The translations under genes were made by a program, and so were the position numbers. From contig NZ_CP048649.1 in NCBI RefSeq assembly GCF_010669305.1, forward strand, positions 2,914,001-2,978,000: 64,000 nucleotides of DNA, given 5' to 3'. Source of the DNA: Aminipila butyrica. GTDB lineage: Bacteria > Bacillota > Clostridia > Peptostreptococcales > Anaerovoracaceae. Below, piece after piece: positions 17,734-26,282 of this stretch; position 1 is the first letter of the stretch, and each line of letters starts with the position of its first letter. Under the pieces are notes generated by a model. It did not search any database and was not told where the DNA came from. It was given only the letters and a program-made list of their open reading frames with translations.

Positions 17734-18240
17734 ATGAAAAGTATCGTAGTCTTTTATTCCCTAGAGGGAAATTGTAAGCTGATTGGTCAAACCATAGCCA
17801 AAGCCACCGGCGCCGATGTGCTGGAATTAAAGTTAGAAAAGCCCGTACCAGACAAGGGTCCGCTTAAATATATATCTGGCGGTCACAGTGCCTTGAAAAA
17901 AATGACCCCCAAGCTGGCCGAACCTGTTCCCAACCTGTCGGACTACGAGCTGATTTTTGTGGGAGCGCCTGTCTGGGCCGGCACATTTGCCCCTGCCCTG
18001 CGAACCTTTGCCGCAAAGGCTCATCTAGAAAACAAGCTGATGTGTTTCTTCACCTGCTGCGGAGGAGGGTCTACTGAGAAATGTTTGGCAGACATGAAGG
18101 CCTTGTTTGAGGGAAATACTTTTCTGTCAGAAATTCAGTTCGTCAATCCCGCTTCTAAAAATCGGGAAGCCTGTATATTGAAAACTCAGAGTTGGATAGA
18201 AAATTTATCTGTTACTTTAAGCCCACAAGAGGGTAATTAA
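17734..18240 (+). CDS. flavodoxin-family FMN protein
   Basis: This 168-residue protein begins IVVFYSLEGNCKLIG, the phosphate-binding loop of flavodoxins, although TGNT is replaced by EGNC. It contains VGAPVWAGTFAPALRTF, the flavin-contacting loop, and FTCCGGGSTEKC. The fold carries FMN and shuttles electrons. GAGG lies 5 bases before the ATG. It is divergent from the GT2-GtrA gene and 54 bases ahead of a chemoreceptor gene. Its partner reductase cannot be identified here. Confidence 0.85.
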   Translation: MKSIVVFYSLEGNCKLIGQTIAKATGADVLELKLEKPVPDKGPLKYISGGHSALKKMTPKLAEPVPNLSDYELIFVGAPVWAGTFAPALRTFAAKAHLENKLMCFFTCCGGGSTEKCLADMKALFEGNTFLSEIQFVNPASKNREACILKTQSWIENLSVTLSPQEGN

Positions 18241-18294
18241 ATAGGGAAATAATATTTTATCTACTTTTTCCAGCAAATAAAGGAGAAGACACCT

Positions 18295-20031
18295 ATGTTT
18301 AAACAATTAAAAATTAAGGCAAAATTAGTACTATTTTTCGGCTTATTGATTCTAATTACCATTTTAGTTCAGGGTATCATCTCCTACGTGGAGCTGAGCA
18401 AAGCGCACAACTCCTCCATCCAAGCAGAGGAGCAGAAATTTGACACCACCATACAGACCAGTGTGGATACCGTCATCAGCGCGCTGTCGGTGAACCATCA
18501 GCAATATCTGGACGGAAAGATTACCCAGGAGCAGGAGATGATTCAGGCTGCCTCTATTGTTCGGGATACCCGCTATAATGGTGGGGACGGTTACTTTTGG
18601 GCTGACTTGAAAGACGGCACCTGTCAAGTGCACATGAATCCCGACTATGAGGGAACGATGCGCTGGAATAACACCGACCCCGAAGGCACTTACTTCATCC
18701 AGAACCTGATTGCGGCTGGAGATCAGAAAGGCGGCGGTTTCTCGGAATTTTATTTTACCAAACCCAACGAAGAGGGCAACTTTAAAAAGCGGGCATTTAC
18801 AGAACTTTACGAGCCTTACGGCTGGTATATCAGCACCGGCAATTATTATGATGATATCGAAAAAACCATCGGTCAGTTTCAGCGGGCAAAGGTAATTTCA
18901 GAAATCGTCATCCTGATTTCCTCCCTGCTGATTGGCGTTCTAGGCATGATTAGCATGTACATCATGGCTGGGCGAATCTCCAAGCATTTAAAAGTGGTTA
19001 CAGATCGTCTGAGCCTGCTAGGCCGAGGGGATCTTCATACCCCTGTACCGGAGGTCAACACCGGCGACGAACTAGAAACCCTAGCCCTGGCCACTAAAGA
19101 TACCATCGGACACCTGGGTCTAGCAATCTACCACATTGACACCACCATGAAAGACTTTTCTAAAGGAAATTACATATTGGCTGATACAGAAGATTATGTG
19201 GGTGACTTGTCCGAGATTTATCAGTCTATCAAAGACTTCTCCTTGCAGATTTCCTATACCTTATCTCAGATTGACATGGCTTCTTCTGAGGTAGCCCTGG
19301 GCTCCGAACAGGTATCCAACGCCGCTCAGACCCTGGCACAAGGTTCTTCCGAACAATCCGGCTCGGTTCAGGAGCTCCAGACCTACGTGCAAAACATGGC
19401 TGCTCAGATTAACCAAACCGTAGAAAATACCGAAAAGGCGAAGCAGATTACCCTGGAAGCCAGTGCCACCACGGCTCAGGGACAAAAACAAATTGAAAAA
19501 ATGATTGAATCGATGGAAGAAATCAGCCAAGCTTCTGCGGAGATTGGTAAAATCATTAAGAATATCGACGACATCGCGTTTCAAACCAACATCCTGGCCC
19601 TGAACGCCGCGGTGGAAGCCGCTCGGGCTGGAGAAGCCGGAAAAGGCTTTGCTGTCGTAGCCGACGAAGTCCGAAACCTGGCCAGCAAGTCCGCTGAAAG
19701 TGCAAAAAATACAGCAGAACTTATTGCCCGGTCTCAGTCTGCCATTGCCAACGGCTCTGCCATCGTCTCCGATACGGCGCAGTCTTTGGAAAATATTATC
19801 CTGGATTCAGAAAAGTCCGCAGATGTAATCCAGTATATCGTTGACGAAACCATGGAACAGAAGCAGTCTATCGTTCAGGTTACTGCCGGCCTTACCCAAG
19901 TCTCTGACGTGGTAGAGGTTAACAGTGCTACTGCCGAGGAAAGCGCCGCCATCAGTGAAGAACTGTCGGGGCAGGCTCAAATGCTGAAAGATCTCATCAG
20001 CCGCTTTCAATATCAGAATCCGACCAATTAA
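18295..20031 (+). CDS. methyl-accepting chemotaxis protein with single Cache sensor
   Basis: The protein has 578 residues. A first membrane helix (about 11-28) and a second (about 201-222) flank an extracellular domain of the sCache_2 type (DGYFWADLKDG, MNPDYEGTMRW, PYGWYISTGNYYDD). A HAMP linker (GRISKHLKVVTDRL) and a long coiled coil follow, with the conserved tip (DIAFQTNILALNAAVEAARA). sCache_2 receptors commonly sense small organic acids. No pentapeptide tether is visible at the C-terminus (RFQYQNPTN). AAGGAG stands 9 bases before the ATG. Confidence 0.93.
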   Translation: MFKQLKIKAKLVLFFGLLILITILVQGIISYVELSKAHNSSIQAEEQKFDTTIQTSVDTVISALSVNHQQYLDGKITQEQEMIQAASIVRDTRYNGGDGYFWADLKDGTCQVHMNPDYEGTMRWNNTDPEGTYFIQNLIAAGDQKGGGFSEFYFTKPNEEGNFKKRAFTELYEPYGWYISTGNYYDDIEKTIGQFQRAKVISEIVILISSLLIGVLGMISMYIMAGRISKHLKVVTDRLSLLGRGDLHTPVPEVNTGDELETLALATKDTIGHLGLAIYHIDTTMKDFSKGNYILADTEDYVGDLSEIYQSIKDFSLQISYTLSQIDMASSEVALGSEQVSNAAQTLAQGSSEQSGSVQELQTYVQNMAAQINQTVENTEKAKQITLEASATTAQGQKQIEKMIESMEEISQASAEIGKIIKNIDDIAFQTNILALNAAVEAARAGEAGKGFAVVADEVRNLASKSAESAKNTAELIARSQSAIANGSAIVSDTAQSLENIILDSEKSADVIQYIVDETMEQKQSIVQVTAGLTQVSDVVEVNSATAEESAAISEELSGQAQMLKDLISRFQYQNPTN

Positions 20032-20104
20032 TTTGGTTCGGTCGAAATCGAATTAGCTTGGCACCGAAAAACATGCAAAAATATTTTACTATTTTAATGT
20101 AACG

Positions 20105-20142
20105 AATTACCTCCAAAGCAGATATATGTTTAGGAGGTAATT
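20105..20142 (+). promoter_or_regulatory. hairpin that can mask the ribosome site of the leader ORF
   Basis: AATTACCTCC (20105-20114) is perfectly complementary to GGAGGTAATT (20133-20142), around an 18-base loop. The 3' arm is the ribosome site of the 18-codon ORF. The same 11-mer TAGGAGGTAAT recurs at 20204-20214 as the ribosome site of the sigma factor gene, so the 5' arm could pair with either. Confidence 0.6.
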
Positions 20143-20144
20143 TT

Positions 20145-20201
20145 ATGTCTAGTAACATCCAATATGTAGATTCTGTACAGGCTGCGTTAAAAAAAATATA
20201 G
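20145..20201 (+). CDS. 18-codon leader ORF before the ECF sigma factor gene
   Basis: ATG at 20145, preceded by AGGAGG, encodes MSSNIQYVDSVQAALKKI and ends at TAG 20199-20201. The sigma factor GTG starts 17 bases later with an identical ribosome site. Its position and the masking hairpin suggest a leader peptide for translational coupling; it may also be a free small protein. Confidence 0.45.
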   Translation: MSSNIQYVDSVQAALKKI

Positions 20202-20217
20202 GCTAGGAGGTAATGAT

Positions 20218-20697
20218 GTGTGGGAGATGGATGAAATCTACAAGGAGTATGCCGATTTGATTTATAAATATCTGTTTTCGCTATCGCTCAATACTCATAC
20301 GGCAGAAGAATTGACACAAGAGGCCTTTTACCGCGCCATATTATCCATAGATACATATAATGGCAGCTGTAAAATGTCTACGTGGCTCTGCCAGATTGCA
20401 AAACACTTATGGTATCAAGAATTGGAGAAAAACCGCCGAAGAAAAACGGAGGTGCTGGATGATTCACTGCCGGATGGGTCGCCATCAATTGAGTCAACTG
20501 TGCTAGCTCAGCAGGATAAATTGAGTATTTATCACCTGCTCCACAGCCTGCCTGATCCCATGCGAGAAGTGATGTATCTGCGGCTTTCAGGAGAGCTTAG
20601 TTACAAAGAAATTGGCGAAGTCTTAAATCAGTCTGAGACATGGGCACGAGTAACCTTTTACCGGGGCAAGAAAACTTTAATGGAGGGATTAGAATGA
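20218..20697 (+). CDS. ECF-type RNA polymerase sigma factor
   Basis: This 159-residue protein has only regions sigma2 (AEELTQEAFYRAI, MSTWLCQIAKHLWYQ) and sigma4 (LHSLPDPMREVMYLRL, LSYKEIGEVLNQSETWARVTFYRGK), as in extracytoplasmic-function factors. The start is a GTG with GGAGG 7 bases upstream. The stop overlaps the ATG of the anti-sigma gene, which is the standard arrangement for holding the factor inactive until an envelope signal arrives. An unusual structured leader with a short ORF precedes it. Confidence 0.9.
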   Translation: MWEMDEIYKEYADLIYKYLFSLSLNTHTAEELTQEAFYRAILSIDTYNGSCKMSTWLCQIAKHLWYQELEKNRRRKTEVLDDSLPDGSPSIESTVLAQQDKLSIYHLLHSLPDPMREVMYLRLSGELSYKEIGEVLNQSETWARVTFYRGKKTLMEGLE

Positions 20698-21650
20698 AAA
20701 ATACATTGAATTGTCCTGTCGTTCGGGATCTGCTTCCTTTGTATGCTGAAAAGCTGACCAGCGAAGAGAGCAATGCCGCAATTCGGCAACATTTAGACGA
20801 ATGTGAAAATTGCAGAAAAGACCTTGAAAGAATACAGCAACCGATTGACTGCCCCACCATGCCAAATACCGAAATAGACTATATGCGAAAAGCAAAACGT
20901 TCCCTTAAAGGAAGGTCTTATATTTTGGCTGGCGTGATTGCTGCTTCCTGCCTGGCGCTGCTTAGTATTTTTCTCCGTTTATTTATTATTGGCACCCCTG
21001 TATTTATTGAAGAGGCCGCCATCAATTATCAGTGGAATTACGATGCTGACAAGGCAGTATACTCCATACATGGCAGCCTTCAACAAACAAACACCAGTGC
21101 CAGAATTAACGTCTATGAGGATAAAGAAAACAATCAGATAAAGGTTAAACTGTATGAGGTTATACCTTCTGTCTTCTTCAACAGTAATCAGCTTTCGGCC
21201 AACATTTCTTGGAACGGCGAAAAAGACATTGTTTGGCAGGGAAAAGACAGGCAGCAGATTATCGCCAGCAGTCAATACCTGCCTCTGTCCATTACTCAAT
21301 TTAAAGAGGGGCATTACACAAATATCATCGATGCCTTTGATATGAAAGGAGCTGCAAGGATTCAACAGCTATATGACCATGCCGCCGAGGTTTCCAGCAA
21401 GCAGCTGGCTGCTTTTGATGAGGCCAGCCATAGCCAATACCTGATTATCAGCATCCCCCCGACCAGTGGAACCTATTCCGTATGGATTAAAGCAGATGAT
21501 GCCTTGCCAAAACAGGAATTAGATGACCGTATTTTTCTCTATCAAGAAGATGGGCAGTATTATTTCTACCAGCAGGGGCAGCCTTTGAAAAAACTATCTC
21601 CGGAAAACCTCCGGGGACTGTTGGATTATATAGACAAGAAAAAGCCGTAG
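20694..21650 (+). CDS. zinc-finger (zf-HC2) membrane anti-sigma factor
   Basis: The 318-residue protein starts at 20694, overlapping the sigma stop by four bases, with GGAGG 7 bases upstream. The N-terminus carries the HLDECENC zinc-binding motif (HxxxCxxC) used to bind ECF sigma factors. One membrane helix follows at about 76-98 (AGVIAASCLALLSIFLRLF). The extracellular remainder of about 220 residues is not recognised and would be the sensor. It is expected to release the sigma factor on a surface signal. Confidence 0.85.
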   Translation: MKNTLNCPVVRDLLPLYAEKLTSEESNAAIRQHLDECENCRKDLERIQQPIDCPTMPNTEIDYMRKAKRSLKGRSYILAGVIAASCLALLSIFLRLFIIGTPVFIEEAAINYQWNYDADKAVYSIHGSLQQTNTSARINVYEDKENNQIKVKLYEVIPSVFFNSNQLSANISWNGEKDIVWQGKDRQQIIASSQYLPLSITQFKEGHYTNIIDAFDMKGAARIQQLYDHAAEVSSKQLAAFDEASHSQYLIISIPPTSGTYSVWIKADDALPKQELDDRIFLYQEDGQYYFYQQGQPLKKLSPENLRGLLDYIDKKKP

Positions 21651-21675
21651 GATTTTAAACCCCTACGGCTTTTCT
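21640..21675 (+). terminator. terminator overlapping the anti-sigma stop codon
   Basis: AAAAGCCGTAGG (21640-21651) pairs with CCTACGGCTTTT (21662-21673). It closes the sigma/anti-sigma operon and may also serve metG on the other strand. Confidence 0.85.
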
Positions 21676-21709
21676 TAAAGTTGTAAATATCGTTATATTT
21701 TTTCTTATT

Positions 21710-23680
21710 TTAATTAACCGAGTTGCCGTCCTCTGCTTCTGTAGTGACAAACTCCAGTCGCTCACCGTTGTCGGCAAATAGCAGCATGCCTCTGGACTCC
21801 ATGCCTCGAAGTGCTCTTGGCTTCAAGTTAGCAACTACAACTACTTTTTTGCCCACACAATCCTCTGGCTTGAAATGCTCTGCTACGCCAGAAATGACCT
21901 GGCGAATCTCTGTACCCAGCTTGACCTTAAACACTAGCAGCTTGTCCGCCTTCGGATGTTTCTCTGCTTCAAGAATAGTTCCTACCCTCAGGTCAATCTT
22001 ATCGAAATCTTCAAACTGAATTTCCGGCTTCAGTTCAAGTGGGACATTCTCCGGTTCTCCGCTCTTTTGTAAAGTCTCCAGCTCTGCCAATTCCTTTTCG
22101 ATATCCAGCCGAGGGAAAATAGCTTCCCCCTTCTTTACCTGTTCTCCGTTCATCTGCTCAAATTGGAAAGCGTCTTCCCAGATAGGATCAGCAAACCACA
22201 GGCCCATCTGCTTGCGAATCTCCTTAGATGTAGTGTGCATGAAAGGATAAATCAATACCGATACAATGCGGATAGTCTCTGAGAGATTATGGAGCACGGT
22301 ACACAAGCGATCTTTACCTTCTTCATCCTTAGCCAAAACCCAAGGGGCATTTTCATCGATATACTTGTTCGCTCGGCGAACCACCACCCAAATCTCTTCC
22401 AAGGCTTGGTTGAACTGGAATTTATCCATATGGTCGGCCACTTTCTGCGCGGCACCTGTAGCGATGTGTTTTAAGTCTGCATCGGTAGCCAGTCCCTCCG
22501 TGCCCGCCGTGCAATTTTCGTCTCCGCACACGCCAAAAGTACCGCAGAGTGCTGGCGGAACCTTACCGTCATTATATTTTTCAATCATAGACACGGTTCT
22601 GGATACCAGGTTGCCCAAGTCATTAGCCAAATCGTAATTCATCCGTTTCAGCATAACCTCATTGGTAAAAACACCGTCTTGTCCGAAGGTGTATTCCCGC
22701 AGCAGAAAATACTTCAACGCATCGACCCCATACCGCTCGATAAGCTTCACCGGGTCTACTACATTCCCTTTGGACTTAGACATTTTGCCGCCTTCCAGCA
22801 GCAGCCAGCCGTGGCCCAAAACCTTCTTCGGCAGCGGCACATCCATGGACATCAGCATAGCCGGCCAGATCACCGAGTGGAAACGCACGATTTCCTTGCC
22901 TACCAGATGAACGTCCGCAGGCCAATATTTATCATACAGTGACGTATCATCACTGCCGTAACCCAAAGCTGTAATATAGTTAGAAAGTGCATCCAGCCAC
23001 ACATAAATCACGTGCCTTTCATCAATAGGTACCGGAATCCCCCAGTCAAAAGTGGACCGAGAAATACACAAATCTTCCAGACCCTGTTTGACAAAAGCAA
23101 TCATCTCATTTCGTCTGGTATCCGGCTGTAAAAATTCTGGATTGTTTTCAAATAAATCTAATAAGCGATCCTGATACTTGGAGAGTTTGAAGAAATAAGC
23201 CTCCTCCTTGGCCGGCTGAACAGGGCGGCCGCAGTCAGGACATTTCCCGTCTACCAGCTGACTCTCTGTCCAGAAGGATTCACAAGGGGTGCAGTAAAGT
23301 CCTTCGTATTCCCCTTTATAAATGTCGCCCTTCTCATAAATCTGCTTAAATATCTTCTGCACCCGTTTTACATGGCGAGGTTCCGTGGTGCGGATAAAGT
23401 CGTCATAGGAAATCTCCATGGTCTTCCACAGATCCTTGATGCCGCCTACAATGCGGTCTACATACTGCTGAGGTGTTACGCCTTCCTTGTTGGCCACAGT
23501 CTGAATTTTCTGTCCGTGCTCGTCCGTACCGGTTAAAAACCGCACGTCATAGCCCTGAAGCCGCTTAAAGCGGGCCATAGCATCGGCCATTACCGTACAG
23601 TAGGTGTGCCCAATATGCAAATTGGAGCTGGGATAATAAATAGGCGTTGTGATGTAATAGGTGCCTTTTGTCGTTGTCAT
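21710..23680 (-). CDS. metG: methionyl-tRNA synthetase
   Basis: The 656-residue protein charges tRNA-Met with methionine. Class I signatures are PSSNLHIGHTY (HIGH) and KMSKSKGN (KMSKS), with FLTGTDEHGQKI between. A zinc knuckle is CTPCESFW with CPDC. The C-terminal 100 residues form the EMAP/tRNA-binding domain (IDLRVGTILEAEKHPKADKL) that dimerises many bacterial MetRS. AAGGAAGG precedes the ATG. It lies 60 bases downstream of the cytidylate-kinase-like gene on the same strand and could be cotranscribed. No T-box leader is visible immediately upstream. Confidence 0.97.
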   Translation of the reverse strand: MTTTKGTYYITTPIYYPSSNLHIGHTYCTVMADAMARFKRLQGYDVRFLTGTDEHGQKIQTVANKEGVTPQQYVDRIVGGIKDLWKTMEISYDDFIRTTEPRHVKRVQKIFKQIYEKGDIYKGEYEGLYCTPCESFWTESQLVDGKCPDCGRPVQPAKEEAYFFKLSKYQDRLLDLFENNPEFLQPDTRRNEMIAFVKQGLEDLCISRSTFDWGIPVPIDERHVIYVWLDALSNYITALGYGSDDTSLYDKYWPADVHLVGKEIVRFHSVIWPAMLMSMDVPLPKKVLGHGWLLLEGGKMSKSKGNVVDPVKLIERYGVDALKYFLLREYTFGQDGVFTNEVMLKRMNYDLANDLGNLVSRTVSMIEKYNDGKVPPALCGTFGVCGDENCTAGTEGLATDADLKHIATGAAQKVADHMDKFQFNQALEEIWVVVRRANKYIDENAPWVLAKDEEGKDRLCTVLHNLSETIRIVSVLIYPFMHTTSKEIRKQMGLWFADPIWEDAFQFEQMNGEQVKKGEAIFPRLDIEKELAELETLQKSGEPENVPLELKPEIQFEDFDKIDLRVGTILEAEKHPKADKLLVFKVKLGTEIRQVISGVAEHFKPEDCVGKKVVVVANLKPRALRGMESRGMLLFADNGERLEFVTTEAEDGNSVN

Positions 23681-23740
23681 ATCGCAAATTCCTTCCTTAT
23701 ATTTATCTATCTGGCTAACATGCTGTCCAGTTCTTTATCG

Positions 23741-24355
23741 CTAGTACTTTCTCCGCTCTAAAAACTCTTCGATTACAGCAATGGTATCTTCCAAGCCAAT
23801 ATAACCGCTGTCCAGCGTCAAGTGGTAGTTTAGCACATCTCCCCACTTTCTGCCGGTGTGGTAAGCGTAATAATTGGTTCTAGCCTTGTCAATCTTCTTA
23901 ATTTCGTTTTCTACCGTTGTTTCATCCATACCATATTCTTGAACCGCTCGCTGAATCCGGTTGTGCATCTCCGCACAGATGAAGATCTTGCTGGCTTCGT
24001 TCATATCCCGTAAAATGTAGTCCGCACAGCGCCCGACGATGACACAAGGACCTTCCTCTGCAATCTGTCGGATGACATTTACCTGAGCCAGAAAAAACTT
24101 GTCATTCAAGGAAAGGCCGTCAACACCGGCATCTCCGTTGCCGCCCAGACTGGTAGCCAGCGTATATAAAAAGCTGTTTTTTGCTCTCATCTCAGCATTT
24201 TCAATCAGGTCTTTAGAAAAGCCAGTCTCTTCTGCAATCCGGTCAATGAGTGCCTTATCGTAAAAAGGTACATCCATATCCTCTGCCAATTTCTGTCCGA
24301 TTATTCTTCCGCCGCTTCCATAAGTACGGCTGATGGTAACAATTCTCTTTTTCAT
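23741..24355 (-). CDS. cytidylate-kinase-like P-loop protein
   Basis: The 204-residue protein opens with RIVTISRTYGSGGRIIGQKLA, the P-loop region of the cytidylate-kinase-like family common in Clostridia (distinct from Cmk). Later signatures include PFYDKALIDRIAEETGF and CVIVGRCADYILR. It probably phosphorylates a nucleotide-like or other small substrate, but the substrate is not known for this family. GGAGG lies 6 bases before the ATG. metG follows in the same direction. Confidence 0.85.
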   Translation of the reverse strand: MKKRIVTISRTYGSGGRIIGQKLAEDMDVPFYDKALIDRIAEETGFSKDLIENAEMRAKNSFLYTLATSLGGNGDAGVDGLSLNDKFFLAQVNVIRQIAEEGPCVIVGRCADYILRDMNEASKIFICAEMHNRIQRAVQEYGMDETTVENEIKKIDKARTNYYAYHTGRKWGDVLNYHLTLDSGYIGLEDTIAVIEEFLERRKY

Positions 24356-24551
24356 TCAGCACCTCCGCAAATAGTCATCTGCCCGTGTCCTCTTTCGATT
24401 TCGCTGCTGTATGCCTATCACTATATTTAAGATAATTATTTATTTTATCACAAATTGGCAATGAAAACCACAGTCAAATGAGAATTTTAGCCTTTAGCAT
24501 GGAATGCTTCTGTTATTTTGTCTCATTCTTTGCTTAAAGATTCAGCTTCTA

Positions 24552-24583
24552 TTGTAAACCTTTTTTATTTTTAAGGTTGACAT
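24552..24583 (+). promoter_or_regulatory. BirA operator before bioY
   Basis: TTGTAAACC (24552-24560) and GGTTGACAT (24575-24583) are near-perfect inverted half-sites 14 bases apart, matching the known Firmicutes BirA box. The right half overlaps the promoter -35 hexamer, so biotinyl-AMP-bound BirA would block transcription of bioY-birA. Confidence 0.85.
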
Positions 24584-24605
24584 TGTTCGTCCTAGCTTTT
24601 ATACT
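24577..24605 (+). promoter_or_regulatory. promoter of bioY-birA
   Basis: TTGACA at 24577-24582 and TATACT at 24600-24605 with a 17-base spacer, a consensus sigma-A promoter embedded in the BirA box. Confidence 0.85.
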
Positions 24606-24639
24606 GGGGTATATTGTTAAACTAAACGAGGTGAATTTC

Positions 24640-25179
24640 ATGCATTATACGAAAACAACAAAACTTATTCTCTGTGCGGTCTTTGCCGCCATAACGGGCA
24701 TTTGCTCGGGCATCATCATCCCCCTGCCCTTCACACCAGTGCCTATTACCCTGGCTACGTTAGCGGTCATGTTGACCGGCTCTCTCCTGGGCAGTCGATA
24801 CGGCTCCCTCAGCATGATTGTCTACTTGCTGTTAGGCGCTTTTGGCGCTCCAGTATTCAAGGGCTATACGGGCGGGTTCGGCAATCTGGTAGGTCCTACA
24901 GGGGGTTATCTGCTGGGTTATCTTTTGACAGCTTTCCTCACAGGCCTTATAATAGAGAAGTTGAATAAGAAAAATAATCTGTACATCCATGCTGCAGCTA
25001 TGGCTATCGGTCTTTCAACCTGTTATCTGCTGGGCACCGCCTGGTTTATGTTTTCCACCAACACAGACCTATGGACGGCGTTGGTTTCCTGCGTGCTGCC
25101 GTTTTTGCTGGCAGATGCACTGAAAATTACCGCAGGTGCACTGCTGACAGTAAAGCTGAGAGCCGCTCTGGACCGCTGA
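24640..25179 (+). CDS. bioY: BioY biotin transporter S-component
   Basis: The 179-residue membrane protein starts at 24640 with GAGGTG upstream; the frame extends back through the promoter and is not coding there. It has about six helices and BioY signatures (PLPFTPVPITLATLAVMLTG, YLLLGAFGAPVF, GFGNLVGPTGGYLLGY). BioY captures biotin with high affinity and works alone or with an ECF energising module; no EcfAT genes lie nearby. It shares an operon with birA behind a BirA box, so expression should fall when biotin is sufficient. Confidence 0.95.
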   Translation: MHYTKTTKLILCAVFAAITGICSGIIIPLPFTPVPITLATLAVMLTGSLLGSRYGSLSMIVYLLLGAFGAPVFKGYTGGFGNLVGPTGGYLLGYLLTAFLTGLIIEKLNKKNNLYIHAAAMAIGLSTCYLLGTAWFMFSTNTDLWTALVSCVLPFLLADALKITAGALLTVKLRAALDR

Positions 25180-25213
25180 TAGTAGTGGGTGTTTGCTGTA
25201 ATAGGAGGAACAT

Positions 25214-26206
25214 ATGTCTGTGAAAGAGGAGATTATACGGGTCTTAGAGATGAACAAGGGGGAAAGCCTGTCCGGAGAAGCGTTGGCCAGCCAGCTGGGG
25301 GTCTCCAGATCGGCTGTTTGGAAGGCCATGCAGCATCTCCGCCAGGAGGGCTATCCCATCGAAGCGGTTACCAACAAAGGCTATGCCCTAAGGGATTCCA
25401 GCGATCTCCTGTCTGAGCAGGGTATCCGTCTCTATTTAGGGGAAACGGCAGCCCAACTGCCTCTGTACGTCTATAAGACGGTAGATTCCACCAACTCTGC
25501 TGCCAAAAGACTGGCCATGGAAGAGCCGGTCTCAGGAGCTCTGGTGGCTGCCAACGAGCAGACGAAAGGACGAGGCCGTTTGGGCCGGGACTTTTACTCC
25601 CCGGCATCTTCCGGCATTTATCTAACGCTGCTGTTGAAGCCGTCTTTTGATCTGTCTAAGTCGGTGCTGACCACCACAGCTGCTTCTGTGGCTGTGTGCC
25701 GGGCCATTCAGAAGGTCTCCGGTGCCGAGGCACAAATCAAATGGGTCAACGATGTCTATCTGGACGGGAAGAAGATTTGCGGTATCCTCACCGAGGCGAT
25801 TACGGACTTTGAATCGGGTGCTATCGACTACATCGCTACCGGTATCGGCATCAACTGTCAGCTGCCGCCGGAGGGCTTTCCGGAGGAACTGCGCCAAAAG
25901 GCCGGTGTCCTGCCGGCATCCGTCTCCCGCAATCAGCTGGCAGCAGAGGTAGTCAATGAGCTGTTGGCAGTTTACCAGCAGTTGGAAAGCCGCAGCTTTC
26001 TCGAGGAATACAAAAGCCGCTCCCTTGTACTGGGCCGGGAGATTGATGTCATCAAGCATTACAGCAGTCAAGCCGGCCAAGGCCAGCCTCCCCAGTCTGT
26101 TCATGCCTTAGCTTTGGATATCGACCGGGATGGAGGCCTGCTGGTAGAATACGAAAACGGAACCCGAGAAGTGCTGAATACCGGAGAAATCAGTATAAGA
26201 CTATAA
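25214..26206 (+). CDS. birA: bifunctional biotin-protein ligase and bio repressor
   Basis: The 330-residue protein has an N-terminal winged helix (SGEALASQLGVSRSAVWKAMQHL, residues 16-38), the catalytic domain (NEQTKGRGRLGRDFYSP, then KWVNDVYLDGKKICGILTEA) and a C-terminal SH3-like cap. It makes biotinyl-AMP, biotinylates carboxylase or decarboxylase carrier domains, and as a dimer represses biotin genes. The DNA-binding domain marks it as a type II enzyme, consistent with the operator at 24552. AGGAGG lies 5 bases before the ATG. Confidence 0.96.
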   Translation: MSVKEEIIRVLEMNKGESLSGEALASQLGVSRSAVWKAMQHLRQEGYPIEAVTNKGYALRDSSDLLSEQGIRLYLGETAAQLPLYVYKTVDSTNSAAKRLAMEEPVSGALVAANEQTKGRGRLGRDFYSPASSGIYLTLLLKPSFDLSKSVLTTTAASVAVCRAIQKVSGAEAQIKWVNDVYLDGKKICGILTEAITDFESGAIDYIATGIGINCQLPPEGFPEELRQKAGVLPASVSRNQLAAEVVNELLAVYQQLESRSFLEEYKSRSLVLGREIDVIKHYSSQAGQGQPPQSVHALALDIDRDGGLLVEYENGTREVLNTGEISIRL

Positions 26207-26233
26207 AGATAAAGATGAATATACCTAAAACTA

Positions 26234-26272
26234 AAAGGCGGCTCATTCTTCTGTGAATGAGCCGCTTTATTC
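26234..26272. terminator. bidirectional terminator after birA
   Basis: GCGGCTCATTC (26238-26248) pairs with GAATGAGCCGC (26255-26265), followed by TTTATTCTT. It separates the convergent birA and polyferredoxin genes. Confidence 0.85.
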
Positions 26273-26282
26273 TTGAGATGAT

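Noticed and set aside
25622..26104. 160-codon minus-strand frame opposite birA
   Set aside because: Antisense shadow of a highly conserved enzyme; composition typical of a reversed GC-rich gene.
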